NCBI GenBank assembly: GCA_018399285.1
Contig: JAGYOW010000010.1
Coordinates: 1 to 64,000, forward strand
DNA length: 64,000 bases
Direction: 5' to 3'
Source: Desulfotignum sp.
Lineage (GTDB): Bacteria > Desulfobacterota > Desulfobacteria > Desulfobacterales > Desulfobacteraceae
Position 1 is the stretch's first letter, and each line of letters opens with the position of its first letter. The notes beneath the pieces were generated by a model. It did no database searches. It was not told the DNA's origin and worked only from the letters and a program-made list of their open reading frames with translations. Shown here in pieces: positions 1-8,746 of the stretch. The translations under genes were made by a program, and so were the position numbers.

Positions 1-120
1 TTTCAATGCCGGGTGGTAACACAGGTGCGGGATATCGATATTGTTGCTTCGGGCCGCTTCCAGAACGGTCTGGTTTTCTTTACAGGCAAAAGGTTTCCCG
101 TTGATAAAGATCTCTATCAT
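1..120 (-). CDS. [2Fe-2S] electron-transfer subunit, NuoG/HoxU type (N-terminal fragment)
   Basis: Only the first 40 residues lie in the window; the gene continues past base 1. The fragment begins MIEIFINGK, then a TVLEAAR helix and an HLCYHP motif. This is the start of the plant-type [2Fe-2S] ferredoxin domain found at the N-terminus of NuoG, HoxU and NAD-linked formate dehydrogenase subunits, and the Cys of HLCYHP is the usual first cluster ligand. The ATG overlaps the stop of the upstream 76-aa gene in an ATGA arrangement, so the two are probably translationally coupled. It is the last visible gene of the minus-strand molybdopterin oxidoreductase cluster, where it would pass electrons between a flavoprotein and the Mo enzyme. 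The exact subunit type cannot be decided from the fragment. Confidence 0.6.
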   Translation of the reverse strand, partial: MIEIFINGKPFACKENQTVLEAARSNNIDIPHLCYHPALK

Positions 121-347
121 GACGGCTCACCCTGTTTGTCGTCCAGAACCCTTAGACAGTCCTGGGGCAGGCGATGGGTGCCTTTCCCCTGAAGGCTCAC
201 CTCGATGAGATCATCCGGATCATTGATGGAGGTATCCGGGTCGGTCACCACCCCGTGGGCACCGATGAAATCATTCATATACGGTTCCCAGGCTTCATCG
301 GATGATGCCTGAAACACTTCCACACGGCTGCCGCGTTTGAATACCAT
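117..347 (-). CDS. small conserved-looking protein of unknown function (76 aa)
   Basis: A 76-residue acidic protein with no signal peptide, no membrane segment and a single Cys. Short hydrophobic strands alternate with turns, which suggests a small beta barrel, but I do not recognise a family. A good Shine-Dalgarno (AGGAG) precedes the ATG, and the stop overlaps the start of the following [2Fe-2S] gene (ATGA). The gap to the upstream GltD-like gene is 12 bases. Its place between two redox subunits suggests an accessory or assembly role in the same complex; that is inference from context only. Confidence 0.6.
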   Translation of the reverse strand: MVFKRGSRVEVFQASSDEAWEPYMNDFIGAHGVVTDPDTSINDPDDLIEVSLQGKGTHRLPQDCLRVLDDKQGEPS

Positions 348-359
348 AACATTTCTCCT

Positions 360-2525
360 TTATTGGTTTTTAACCGGTCGGGTTGACACATGAATCCTGG
401 CGGACAGCTTGCGCTGACAGTTGTTGCACAAAAGCCGCTGATCCGATTTTTTCGTGACATCCGCTGTTTTATCGGAAATAAATGCCATATACTGGGCTGA
501 CGGCAGTTTGGCGCCACAGGCCTCGCAATGCTGGATATCCTGTTCATTCAAAATGGTGCCGCACAGCTTGAGCATGCGTTTACCGTCCCGTTCTTCGATC
601 ACCATGGCATTGTTTTCACAATTGGCGGCACAGGCCCCGCAGGTGATGCATTTTTCAGAAGTCAGCCGGAAATCGGTTTTCACGGGATGGTCAAAATCCA
701 GGTACCCCAGGTGCAACGCGTCAATGCCCATCTTGTCCCGGCACACTTCCACGCATTTGCCGCACCGCCGGCACACATCGCACCGCAGGCACCGCCGGGC
801 TTCCTTCCGGACCGCTTCTTCATCATACCCCAGCTCCACCTGCTGGAACGTGGTCCGCCGCCGGTCCACATTGAGCATGGACATGGACGGTCTTGTCAGA
901 CGCATTTTTTCCGATGCGGTCATCTCGATCATGGGACGTTTGTGCCGGCGCACCGGTATCTTGGGCATTCGGGGCTGGGGAATATGGTTGAGATACCGGT
1001 GGATGGCATCTGCAGCCCGTTTCCCCCCGCCGATGGCCTCGATGACCGTGGCAGGCCCGGATACCGCATCTCCGGCGGCAAACACGCCCGGCATACTGGT
1101 TTCCATGGAGGCATGGTTCACCTCGATGGTGCCTCTGCGGGTCCACCGGATCTTGTCAAAGGCGGTCATGCCGGAATCATCCACATACTGCCCGATGGCG
1201 GAGATGACGGCATCGGCTGGAATCACGAAATCCTTGCCCAGGATGGGCACGGGTGCCAGCCGGTCCGTGCCTTTTTTGGCGATCAGTTCCGCTTTGTTGC
1301 AGGCCAGACCCGTGATGACATCCCCATCCCCCCGGATCTCGGTGGGAATGGTGAGAAACGCGAATTCAATGCCTTCCTCTTCAGCCTGTTCCACTTCCTC
1401 GATGTCTGCGGGCATCTGTTCCCTGGACCGGCGATAGGCAATGGTCACTTTTTCCGCCCCCAGACGCAAACTGGTCCGGGCCGCGTCAATGGCCACGTTC
1501 CCGCCGCCGATGATCACCACCCGTTTCCCGGGTGCATGACGGTCGCCCAACGCCACATTCTTCAAAAAAGCGATGGCCTCGATCACCCTGGGAAAGTCGG
1601 TTTCCCCTTTGATCCCCATATCCCAGGCCTTGTGGGCCCCGATGGCCAGGAAGAACGCATCGATTCCCTGCTCAATCATCTGCTCATAGGTCACATCCGT
1701 GCCAAACCGGGTATTAAATAAAATTTCCACCCCGAGATCCTCGATCATGGCCACTTCCCGATCAATCACCTCTCTGGGAAGGCGGTATCTGGGAATTCCC
1801 ACCATGAGCATCCCGCCTGCAAAGGGCAATGATTCGATCACCTTGACGGAATATCCCATCAACGCCAGATAATAGGCACAGGACAACCCGCCGGGGCCGG
1901 CCCCCACCACGCATACTTTTTTACCGTTGGGCGGGGCCGGTTCCGGATTTTTGTACTGGCGGTCGGACAACGCCCGTTCCGCAGCAAACGCCTTGAGGAA
2001 CTTGATGGAGATGGGGGTGTCGATACGGCCCCGGACACACATCATTTCGCAGGGCCTGGTACACACCAGGCCGCACACCCAGGGCAATGGATTGTCTTCC
2101 CGGATCACGGCAATGGCCTCGGCATCCTTGCCCTCGGCAATCAAAGCCAGATATGTGGGCACATCGATCCCTGCCGGACATGCCATCTGGCAGGGAGACG
2201 GTGCAATGACCCCGCAATCGTGGGTCGGGCAGTTTCGGGATTCAATGTGGCTGACAAACATTTCCCGATGTTCCGTTAACGCCTGGTTCAAAACCTGCCG
2301 GGTTTTAACGGCTGTTTCATTGGGATTTATGGTTTCAAATTCAGCCATCAGCTCGTCAATGGCCGGCATATGGCCATCTCCAGCCTCGCCCAGGGATATT
2401 TCTTCCACCAGCATCCGGATGGATTCACATATCCGCCGCACCTTGGGGTCTGTCAGCACACCGGAATCAATACGTTCAGACAGGTATTGCAGGGTGGACT
2501 GAACCGGACAGGTGTTTTGAGCCAT
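360..2525 (-). CDS. GltD-like FAD/NAD(P)-dependent oxidoreductase with extra C-terminal iron-sulfur domains
   Basis: A 721-aa cytoplasmic flavoprotein of the glutamate synthase small-subunit / NfnB family. It probably moves electrons between NAD(P)H and iron-sulfur partners rather than making glutamate. An N-terminal Cys-rich helical domain (about 95-180, with CGVIAPSPC and CGLVCTRPC) matches the family's 4Fe-4S-binding domain. The FAD Rossmann motif GAGPGG is near 208 and the NAD(P) motif GGGNVA near 341. Unlike ordinary GltD of about 470 aa, it carries a C-terminal ferredoxin-like part with CLRCDVCRRCGKC near 579 and CITCGACAANC near 626, then two CxxC pairs (CEAC, CNNC) that could form a zinc or rubredoxin-like knot. 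It lies 14 bases after the 4Fe-4S subunit gene in the molybdopterin enzyme operon and is likely the pyridine-nucleotide entry or exit point. A paralogue of normal length lies at 62119-63522. Confidence 0.85.
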   Translation of the reverse strand: MAQNTCPVQSTLQYLSERIDSGVLTDPKVRRICESIRMLVEEISLGEAGDGHMPAIDELMAEFETINPNETAVKTRQVLNQALTEHREMFVSHIESRNCPTHDCGVIAPSPCQMACPAGIDVPTYLALIAEGKDAEAIAVIREDNPLPWVCGLVCTRPCEMMCVRGRIDTPISIKFLKAFAAERALSDRQYKNPEPAPPNGKKVCVVGAGPGGLSCAYYLALMGYSVKVIESLPFAGGMLMVGIPRYRLPREVIDREVAMIEDLGVEILFNTRFGTDVTYEQMIEQGIDAFFLAIGAHKAWDMGIKGETDFPRVIEAIAFLKNVALGDRHAPGKRVVIIGGGNVAIDAARTSLRLGAEKVTIAYRRSREQMPADIEEVEQAEEEGIEFAFLTIPTEIRGDGDVITGLACNKAELIAKKGTDRLAPVPILGKDFVIPADAVISAIGQYVDDSGMTAFDKIRWTRRGTIEVNHASMETSMPGVFAAGDAVSGPATVIEAIGGGKRAADAIHRYLNHIPQPRMPKIPVRRHKRPMIEMTASEKMRLTRPSMSMLNVDRRRTTFQQVELGYDEEAVRKEARRCLRCDVCRRCGKCVEVCRDKMGIDALHLGYLDFDHPVKTDFRLTSEKCITCGACAANCENNAMVIEERDGKRMLKLCGTILNEQDIQHCEACGAKLPSAQYMAFISDKTADVTKKSDQRLLCNNCQRKLSARIHVSTRPVKNQ

Positions 2526-2539
2526 GGATCACGCTCCTT

Positions 2540-3055
2540 TCAAAAACTGCTGTTCTCAAGAGACGCCACAGCTTCCGCATGGCGCTGCCGACGGATCTGG
2601 GTCATGTCCTCGACTTTTCCGAATTTCAGACAACCCGTGGTACAGGTGGTGACACAGGCCGGTTCCAGGCCCTGGTCCAGCCGATCCATGCAGTAATCAC
2701 ATTTTACCACTTTTCCGGTGCTCGGATTCCACTGGGGCGCGCCCCACGGGCAGGCGGAGATACAGGTTTTGCATCCCACACACAGGTCTTGCTGCACAAA
2801 CACAATGCCGTCCGAGGACCGCTGCTGCATGGCCCCGGTGGGGCAGGCAGACACGCACCAGGGATCTTCACAGTGAAAGCAGGGCATGAAGATGAACGAC
2901 ATCTTTGGCAGATTATTGATAAACTTGGGTCCCACCTGGATAATCTGGCAGGGTTTGGGACCTTCGGGAAGATCTTTATTGGCTTTGCACTGAATCTCAC
3001 ACGCGTGACACCCAATACATTTTCTACTGTCCTGGAACAGGTAATACTCACTCAT
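2540..3055 (-). CDS. 4Fe-4S ferredoxin-type subunit of a molybdopterin oxidoreductase (PsrB/PhsB/DmsB-like)
   Basis: A 171-aa protein with the classical four-cluster Cys pattern of the DmsB/PsrB/FdhB electron-transfer subunits: CIGCHACEIQC near 13, CFHCEDPWCVSACP in the middle, CVGCKTCISACPWG next and CDYCMDRL with CVTTCTTGC near the C-terminus. It has no signal peptide or membrane anchor. It relays electrons to the catalytic subunit encoded immediately upstream, with a gap of 25 bases. No PsrC/DmsC-like membrane subunit is present; the next gene is instead a soluble GltD-like flavoprotein. The complex is therefore probably cytoplasmic and NAD(P)H- or ferredoxin-linked. Confidence 0.88.
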   Translation of the reverse strand: MSEYYLFQDSRKCIGCHACEIQCKANKDLPEGPKPCQIIQVGPKFINNLPKMSFIFMPCFHCEDPWCVSACPTGAMQQRSSDGIVFVQQDLCVGCKTCISACPWGAPQWNPSTGKVVKCDYCMDRLDQGLEPACVTTCTTGCLKFGKVEDMTQIRRQRHAEAVASLENSSF

Positions 3056-3080
3056 TCATTGCCTCCTTAAGAGATGATAA

Positions 3081-5168
3081 TTACACCGGTGTCACGGTGA
3101 CAAACGTATCATGAAATGCCGGACTGCCACCCACTTTGTCATAGACATTTTCCTGGAGCACGGCATCGGACAGCCCCCGATTGTACGACCGGGCCGCCCG
3201 TTTGGCTTCATGGCCGAATCCATGGGCCATGAACACGGCTTCGGGATGAATCAAGTCTGTGACAAACGCCTTGATCCGTCCTTTACCGCAGGCGGAAGCC
3301 ACTTCCACGGCGGCACCCTCTTGAATGCCCAGACTTGACGCTTTTTCACGGTTGATCCACAGCACGTTTTCATACATCAATTCATTGAGATACGGCACGT
3401 TCTGGGTGGAGATATGGGTATGAAGGGCGGTCCGTCCCACCACCAGTCGGAACTGCTTGTCCGGATCCGCCGGTTTTGACGGGGATTCATACAAAGGAAA
3501 TGACGGAAATCCGGCATCTTCCAGCAACGATGATTTAAATTCTATTTTTCCTGACGGCGTTTTAAAGGGAATATCGTTTCTGTCCCAGAAGATCTGAGAT
3601 TTGCCGTAACTGACAAATCCTTTTTCCTTGAAATCCGCCCGGGTGAAACCGGTGCCTTCCAATTGCCAGTCCACCAGTTCGTCCATGGTTTCATAGGGAA
3701 AATAGTCGCCGATCCCCAGCCGCTCTCCAAGACGTTTGAGAATAAGGGGGCCTTCCAGGGTATCATACCGGGGTTCCACGGCTTTTTCCCGCAGAAACAT
3801 CATGGGTTTGAGCCCGTTGAGCTGCTGGACGGAGTCAGTCCGTTCCAGATAGGTGGATTCCGGCAGAATCACATCCGAATACCAGGCAATATCCGAATAA
3901 TTGATATCAATGGTCACGATGAGATCCAGCTTGTCCAGGGCTTTTTTGGTATTGTTGGAATCTGCGATGGACATGAGGGTTTCCAGGCGATAATTGATCA
4001 ACGCCTTGATGGGGTAAGGGTCTTCATTGAGAATGGCATACGGCAGGATCTGCGGCACGCCATGGGCCGGATCCGGCAGCGGAAAATCCGGGGTCCCGAC
4101 CTTGTCGAACCGGGGGACCGTAATTTCAGGAAATGTCTGTTCCGTCAGCTTTCTGGCGGGTTTGCCGCCTTCTGCGCCCGGCCCTTTCTTGAAAAAGATA
4201 CCGCCTTTGGCTTCCACCGACCCCATGAGCGCATTGAGCATGAGAATGGACCGGCGCATATAGATTTCATTCTGATGATTGGCACACCGATATCCATAAT
4301 GAAAAATCACCCCGGGTTTGACTTTACTGATTTCCCTGGCCAGGGATTTAATTTCATTGGCAGGAATTCCGGTTTCCTGTTCCGCCCATTCCGGGGTGTA
4401 TTCTTTGATAAAATCCTGGAACTCGACAAACCCATGGACCCATTTATCCACATATGACGTATCATAGAGCCGTTCTTTGATAATCACGTTCATCAGCGCA
4501 TAGTTCAGGGCCAGGTCGGTTCCCGGCCGGATCATCCAGTACCGGTGCGCCTTGCCGGCGGTCACATTGACCCGGGGATCGATATAGGTAAGTTTGGCCC
4601 CTTTTTCCAGGGCATCCATCAAGGTGTTCACCTCTTTGACATTGATGGACTCAAAAATATTTCTGCCGTAAAGGACAATATGTTTGGTATTTCCATAATT
4701 AATACCCATCTGTCCGTCCGTATATCCGAACATGGACCGGCAGGCCGTGTTCATGGATCCCTTGCACAGGGCATCATGGGTGAAATGGTTGGGAGATCCC
4801 AATGCTTTTAAAAAAGTTTTGCTCACATGGGTGCTCAACTGGGCCCGTTCCCCCAGGGCAATGGCGTGTCCCCCATGGGTTTCTTTGATTTCCTTGAGCC
4901 GGGTTCCCACATAATCCAGGGCTTCGTCCCAGGACGCTTTGCGCCAGTTGCCGGAGCCTCTGTCCCCCACTCGGATCAAGGGTGTCTGAGGCCGCTGATC
5001 ATCCATCAACATGGATTTTCCGGCCGAGCCCCTGGGGCATAAACTGCCGTCAATACCCGGCACATGCGGGTTGCCCTGGAATCAAACCGATACGTCCAGT
5101 TCACACCGACTTTTATAAAGGCATCTGACCGAACACATGAAACATAAACTGAACACATCTTTATCCAT
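3081..5168 (-). CDS. molybdopterin oxidoreductase catalytic subunit, PsrA/PhsA-like, with an in-frame TGA near the N-terminus
   Basis: Catalytic subunit of the DMSO-reductase superfamily (bis-MGD Mo or W enzyme). An uninterrupted frame of 660 residues begins at a GTG at 5063. The same frame extends up to an ATG at 5168 behind a strong Shine-Dalgarno (AAGGAGA), broken only by one TGA at 5082-5084 (codon 29). The added N-terminus supplies the family's 4Fe-4S ligands: CFMCSVRC, then CPRG after GNPHVPGIDGSL. The probable metal-ligand region (DALCKGS) has Cys. There is no twin-arginine signal, so it should be cytoplasmic. The family reduces or oxidises sulfur compounds, formate or similar substrates; the substrate cannot be told from sequence. 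The TGA sits where relatives have an aromatic residue, so TGG mutation or sequencing error is the first guess. Two compensating indels or selenocysteine are alternatives. Confidence 0.75.
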
Positions 5169-5567
5169 AATTCACTGTCTCCTTATAACTGACAATTTGG
5201 GGTCTTGAGGCGATTTACTTATTACACCAAAAGCCAAAGATTCTTTTTGGGAAAAAGACGGAAAGAGATACACCATATCCTGGAATCGCCCCGGATCAAA
5301 GCTAGATTGTTTTTTGTCAAACATGTCAAGTAAATCATTAAAACGTCATGACGTCAAGCAAATAGCCATGTCCGCAACGTTCCGGGAACTTCTGACGCAG
5401 CCGGAACCCCGGGCCGGGGCATGTAATAAAAAATTATGGTGCAAGGCATCATATGGCACTTCCTTTTCCCCGGGGCATGTTATGGACACCTCAACCCTGT
5501 TGTTGACAATTTTTTCTTTATGCCTTTCTTATGGAGACCGGGACATTTTATCCGGATCAACCCCTAA
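5169..5567. other. intergenic region upstream of the molybdopterin oxidoreductase operon
   Basis: No convincing gene. On the minus strand a TTGACA near 5325 could be a -35 element for the operon, but the -10 is poor. A 10-bp palindrome CGTCATGACG lies near 5343. On the plus strand a TTGACA near 5503 could serve the IclR remnant downstream. An open frame of 100 codons here has no recognisable protein features. Confidence 0.3.
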
Positions 5568-6302
5568 AAAAGAAAACCAACCGACTACGCGACCAAACTA
5601 CCAGCACCATTGTTAAAAGCCTTTGATATTCTCACCGCCATTTCCAGATCCGGGAAAGGAAGCTCCGCGCATCAGTGACATTTCCGCTTGTCCGACATCA
5701 GCAAAAGCACGGTCTACGGCATACGGCAGCACTGGAAGAACAGGGCGCCATCTGCCGGATCCGATATCCAACGCCACACCATCAGCCGACTCTGATGGAA
5801 TTAGCGTGTCGGGTTGGTGAGCGGGTGGATATCATCTAAATTGGGGCCCGGCCCGTCATGGAGCATCTGATGAACAATGCACGAACTGTGTCTGTGAACG
5901 CGAACTGAGACTGTGCCGCAGTCATTGATATTTGAATAAATCCCGCAAAGATTTCAGATCAGTTCTCCCATTCGTACGCCCTTCCGCTGCTGCCGGGGCC
6001 GTGGGAAAGGCTTTAGCTTCCTGCATGCCCTTTGGCAGATGCGGCCGATTATCCCAGCCCATCCGATCCGCCGTTCACGGCCCGGACCATTGTGAGATCT
6101 GGGAATGTCTATCTGAAGAATCAGACCGTCAAATCAGATATATGCATTAGATGATGAGGAATATTTAGTGGTTCCGGCCGTGGCCAGGTGTCTGTCGCCT
6201 TTTTCGACCAGCTGCCCGCCCCAGTGGTGGTGGGATTCAAGGCCGATGTCTGATGACCAGATGCCGCGCATTGATCAGACCTGGATGCGGCCCGGCAGAT
6301 AA
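5568..6302 (+). pseudogene. decayed IclR-family transcriptional regulator
   Basis: Translating all three plus frames recovers the IclR family order in pieces. First comes the N-terminal winged-helix start LKAFDILTAISRSGKG, then the recognition-helix region ISKSTVYGI with ALEEQGAICRI, then the linker TLMELACRVGERVDII, PVMEHLMN and AVGKAL. Near the C-terminus are ALDDEEYLVVPAVA and VSVAFFDQLPAPVVVGFKAD, which matches the effector-binding domain. The pieces lie in the right order over about 730 bases, an IclR gene's usual length, but are split by many frame changes and stops. An intact member would be a cytoplasmic effector-responsive repressor or activator; its neighbour, the Mo-enzyme operon, may have been its target. 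The number of breaks favours real decay, though this window also has sequencing-type indels elsewhere. Confidence 0.7.
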
Positions 6303-6378
6303 ATCAGGTTGTTTATCTGGATAAGGTGTGTCAGGTTTTTAAATGGACATATCTCATCCATTTATTTCTTAAATGTAA

Positions 6379-6454
6379 TGGTAGGCACGAGCGGACTTGA
6401 ACCGCTGACTTCTACCGTGTCGAGGTAGCACTCTACCAACTGAGTTACGCGCCT
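6379..6454 (-). tRNA. tRNA-Val (anticodon GAC) with encoded CCA and an atypical C33
   Basis: A 76-nt cloverleaf folds by hand. The acceptor AGGCGCG pairs with CGTGCCT (one G-T). The D arm is ACTC/GAGT with AGTTGGTA in the loop. The anticodon stem CTACC/GGTAG is perfect, the T arm is AGCGG/CCGCT with loop TTCAAGT, and A73-CCA is encoded. The seven-base anticodon loop reads TCGACAC, which puts GAC at positions 34-36 (valine). Position 33 is C instead of the nearly universal U. The rest of the molecule looks functional. Confidence 0.9.
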
Positions 6455-6512
6455 TTAAATGATCAGATTCTTGTATCAGACCCTGGGGTTGATGTCAAGA
6501 AAAACTGCCGGG

Positions 6513-7760
6513 TCATTGCTGTATTTTTTCATTGTCTGATCGGGGAATGGGTGACTCACCGGGTTCCCCGGTATTTGTCTTATCAATGAAACGGATTCTC
6601 ACTTCAGTCTCTGTCAATTCAGCGATTTCAATGCCAAATCCATCAAAATTCTTGCGCATGATATGCCGGGCAAACTGTTCGGTGCTTCCCTCATAGACCA
6701 TTTCAAGAACCGCCTGATCCGATCCGATCTCCCGGGGCACCACATTCTGTATTTCTGTCATTTCAGCAAACCGTTTTTCCAATGCAATGAATCGGGGAAG
6801 GAACTGATTCCCTTCAATCCAGACCGTGAACCTGGTTTGTTCCCTTTGTTTCCGTGCCCAGGACTGATCAAGCTGCGCTGACAGATCCGCATACGCCAGG
6901 TCCACGGCCCGGGCAATGGCCCGGACATCCCCGGGCTGATCGGCATCTGCTTTGGCGGTCGCCTGATGCTCACAGTCTGCAACGGGTTTTCCCGTGGTGA
7001 CATCCAGCACGTTCAGGCGGACAACGGCATCAAAAACCGTTTCATCTTCCATGGGGCTGCCGGATTCAGTGGCACCGGCCCGGCCCAGCATGACCAGGTC
7101 GGCATCCAGTTCCTGTGCCAGATCCACGGCAGCCCCCGTGTCATAAATGGACCTGAACTGAATCCCATAGTCCCTGGGATCCGGGCGATTTTCCCCCAAC
7201 GCCACCACATTGAACCGGTTTTGCGTCATTTTGTCCGCTATCTGAATTTCCGCATGGGAATGATAGGGTTCCGGGTTTTTTCCCCACCAGTATTTAGGCA
7301 GCAGATCTGACGCCGTTTGTTCGGCAATGAGCAGCAGAATCCGGGGCCGGTCCGCATCTGCATCGAAAATGCCCGCTTCCGCAAGCACCTGGGCCAGCAG
7401 TCCTGACTGCACACGGGATTCCACCCCCACCAGATAGCTGTCATTATAAGTCGCCTCCCCTAAAACCCGGAAGGTGCTGATATAATCCTCGGCGGACGGC
7501 AGAATCCGGGAGTAAAGGAATTCCAGATTATCGGCAAATGTCCGGGGCGGCACCACCTGGGCAAAAGCCTGGGTGACCGCCTGCTTGAGCGCATCAGACA
7601 CGGCTGACTGTCGGGCTTCAGGGATCTTTTCGCCGGCAATCGATTGAACCCCCGTGGTCAAAATCTGAATCTCATCGGACGTTGCAGCGGCCCCACCCGG
7701 ACCCAGAAACAATATTGCAAAAATTGCGGCCCAGACAACGGCCTGTTTTCTGATACCCAT
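6513..7760 (-). CDS. secreted protein of unknown function, resembling a FlgT N-terminal-type fold
   Basis: A 415-aa protein with a clear Sec signal peptide: a Lys/Arg start, a hydrophobic stretch of about 17 residues and an Ala-rich cleavage region near residue 25. It should be periplasmic. The first 120 residues (GVQSIAGEKIPEARQSAVSDAL, then an ILPSAEDYISTFRVL region and SYLVGVESRV) resemble the domain found in FlgT and similar envelope proteins; this is a tentative match. The rest is alternating alpha/beta with no catalytic motif that I recognise. It is the last gene of the htpG-rimO-prenyl synthase run, 2 bases after the prenyl synthase stop. No other flagellar genes are nearby, so a flagellar role is not supported by context. 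Confidence 0.6.
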   Translation of the reverse strand: MGIRKQAVVWAAIFAILFLGPGGAAATSDEIQILTTGVQSIAGEKIPEARQSAVSDALKQAVTQAFAQVVPPRTFADNLEFLYSRILPSAEDYISTFRVLGEATYNDSYLVGVESRVQSGLLAQVLAEAGIFDADADRPRILLLIAEQTASDLLPKYWWGKNPEPYHSHAEIQIADKMTQNRFNVVALGENRPDPRDYGIQFRSIYDTGAAVDLAQELDADLVMLGRAGATESGSPMEDETVFDAVVRLNVLDVTTGKPVADCEHQATAKADADQPGDVRAIARAVDLAYADLSAQLDQSWARKQREQTRFTVWIEGNQFLPRFIALEKRFAEMTEIQNVVPREIGSDQAVLEMVYEGSTEQFARHIMRKNFDGFGIEIAELTETEVRIRFIDKTNTGEPGESPIPRSDNEKIQQ

Positions 7761-7762
7761 GA

Positions 7763-8746
7763 TTACACCTTTCTGTGAACCGCATAGTTCGCAATTAAGG
7801 TTAAAATGGTTTTTGAGGCGGATGCATCAAAAATGGCCAGGGCTTGTTCCGCCTTTGCCACATCCTCTTTTGCCTTATTTTGAGTATAGGAAATTCCGTT
7901 AAGTGACTCAAGTTTTTCCTTCAGGGCCTGGAACTGCACAGGATCAAACGCGGTTTCAGACAGCATCTGCTCCATCCATTTCCGGTCTCTGGCGCCGGCA
8001 TGGGCCAGGCTGTAAATCATGGGCAGCGTCAATTTGCCTTCCCTCAGATCCGCACCCGGATTTTTTCCCAGCTGGGTGGCCGTGGCCGTATAATCCAGAA
8101 GATCATCCGCCATCTGAAAGGCCATGCCCACATGAAACCCGAAATCCGCCAGCGCATTTTCCTTTGCGTCAGACGCGTGGGCCAGTATCGCTCCGCACCG
8201 GCAGGCCCCCTGGATCAGCACGGCGGTTTTACGTTCGATAATTTTCATATACTGGGCTTCGGTCAGATCGATCCGGCCTTTTTTATCCAGCTGGTCGATT
8301 TCTCCTTCAGACATCTCCCGGGTGATTTCTGCAATCACGGCAATCACCCGGGAATTGTTTGTCCGGGCCGCAATGTCCAGGGCCCTTGCCAGAAGGAAAT
8401 CTCCGGTAAGCACCACCTGGGCCGCCGGCCAAAGGGTGTGTGCCGCATCCCGTCCCCGGCGCAGGGCTGATCCGTCCACCACATCATCATGCAGCAGGGT
8501 GGCGGCATGCAGGTATTCAAACATGGTGGAAAAAATCACCTCATGGGCGCCCCGGTATCCGCACATGCGGGCCGCATGGATGAACAGCAGGGGCCGCAGA
8601 CGTTTGCCGCCGCTGAACAAAAGGTGCGCGGCAATCTGCTTCACCAAGTCCAGGCGGGGGGCCAGATTCTCTTCCAGGGCCTGCTCCACCTGATTTAAAT
8701 CCGGTGTGACCTGCGCCAGGATCTGTGTTTTCAAGTCTGTTTTCAT
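7763..8746 (-). CDS. polyprenyl diphosphate synthase (trans-isoprenyl, IspB-type)
   Basis: A 327-aa enzyme that condenses isopentenyl diphosphate onto an allylic primer to make the long side chain of quinones. The first Asp-rich motif DDVVD is at about 87-91, followed by the usual GSALRRG. The second motif DDLLD is at about 214-218, and GGKRLRP near 46 binds diphosphate. A small residue region before the first motif (LHAATLLH) is typical of long-chain enzymes, consistent with menaquinone side chain synthesis, but chain length cannot be set from sequence. The ATG overlaps the stop of rimO (ATGA). The UbiA-type domain encoded at 48245-49960 could use its product. Confidence 0.88.
   Translation of the reverse strand: MKTDLKTQILAQVTPDLNQVEQALEENLAPRLDLVKQIAAHLLFSGGKRLRPLLFIHAARMCGYRGAHEVIFSTMFEYLHAATLLHDDVVDGSALRRGRDAAHTLWPAAQVVLTGDFLLARALDIAARTNNSRVIAVIAEITREMSEGEIDQLDKKGRIDLTEAQYMKIIERKTAVLIQGACRCGAILAHASDAKENALADFGFHVGMAFQMADDLLDYTATATQLGKNPGADLREGKLTLPMIYSLAHAGARDRKWMEQMLSETAFDPVQFQALKEKLESLNGISYTQNKAKEDVAKAEQALAIFDASASKTILTLIANYAVHRKV

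Noticed and set aside
5082-5084. Selenocysteine as the firm explanation for the TGA in the Mo enzyme
   Set aside because: The codon is far from the usual metal-ligand position and the downstream hairpin is only four pairs. It is kept as an alternative only.
5314-5616. A 100-codon plus-strand frame upstream of the IclR remnant
   Set aside because: It has no Shine-Dalgarno of note and no recognisable composition, and it ends inside the better explained IclR remnant.
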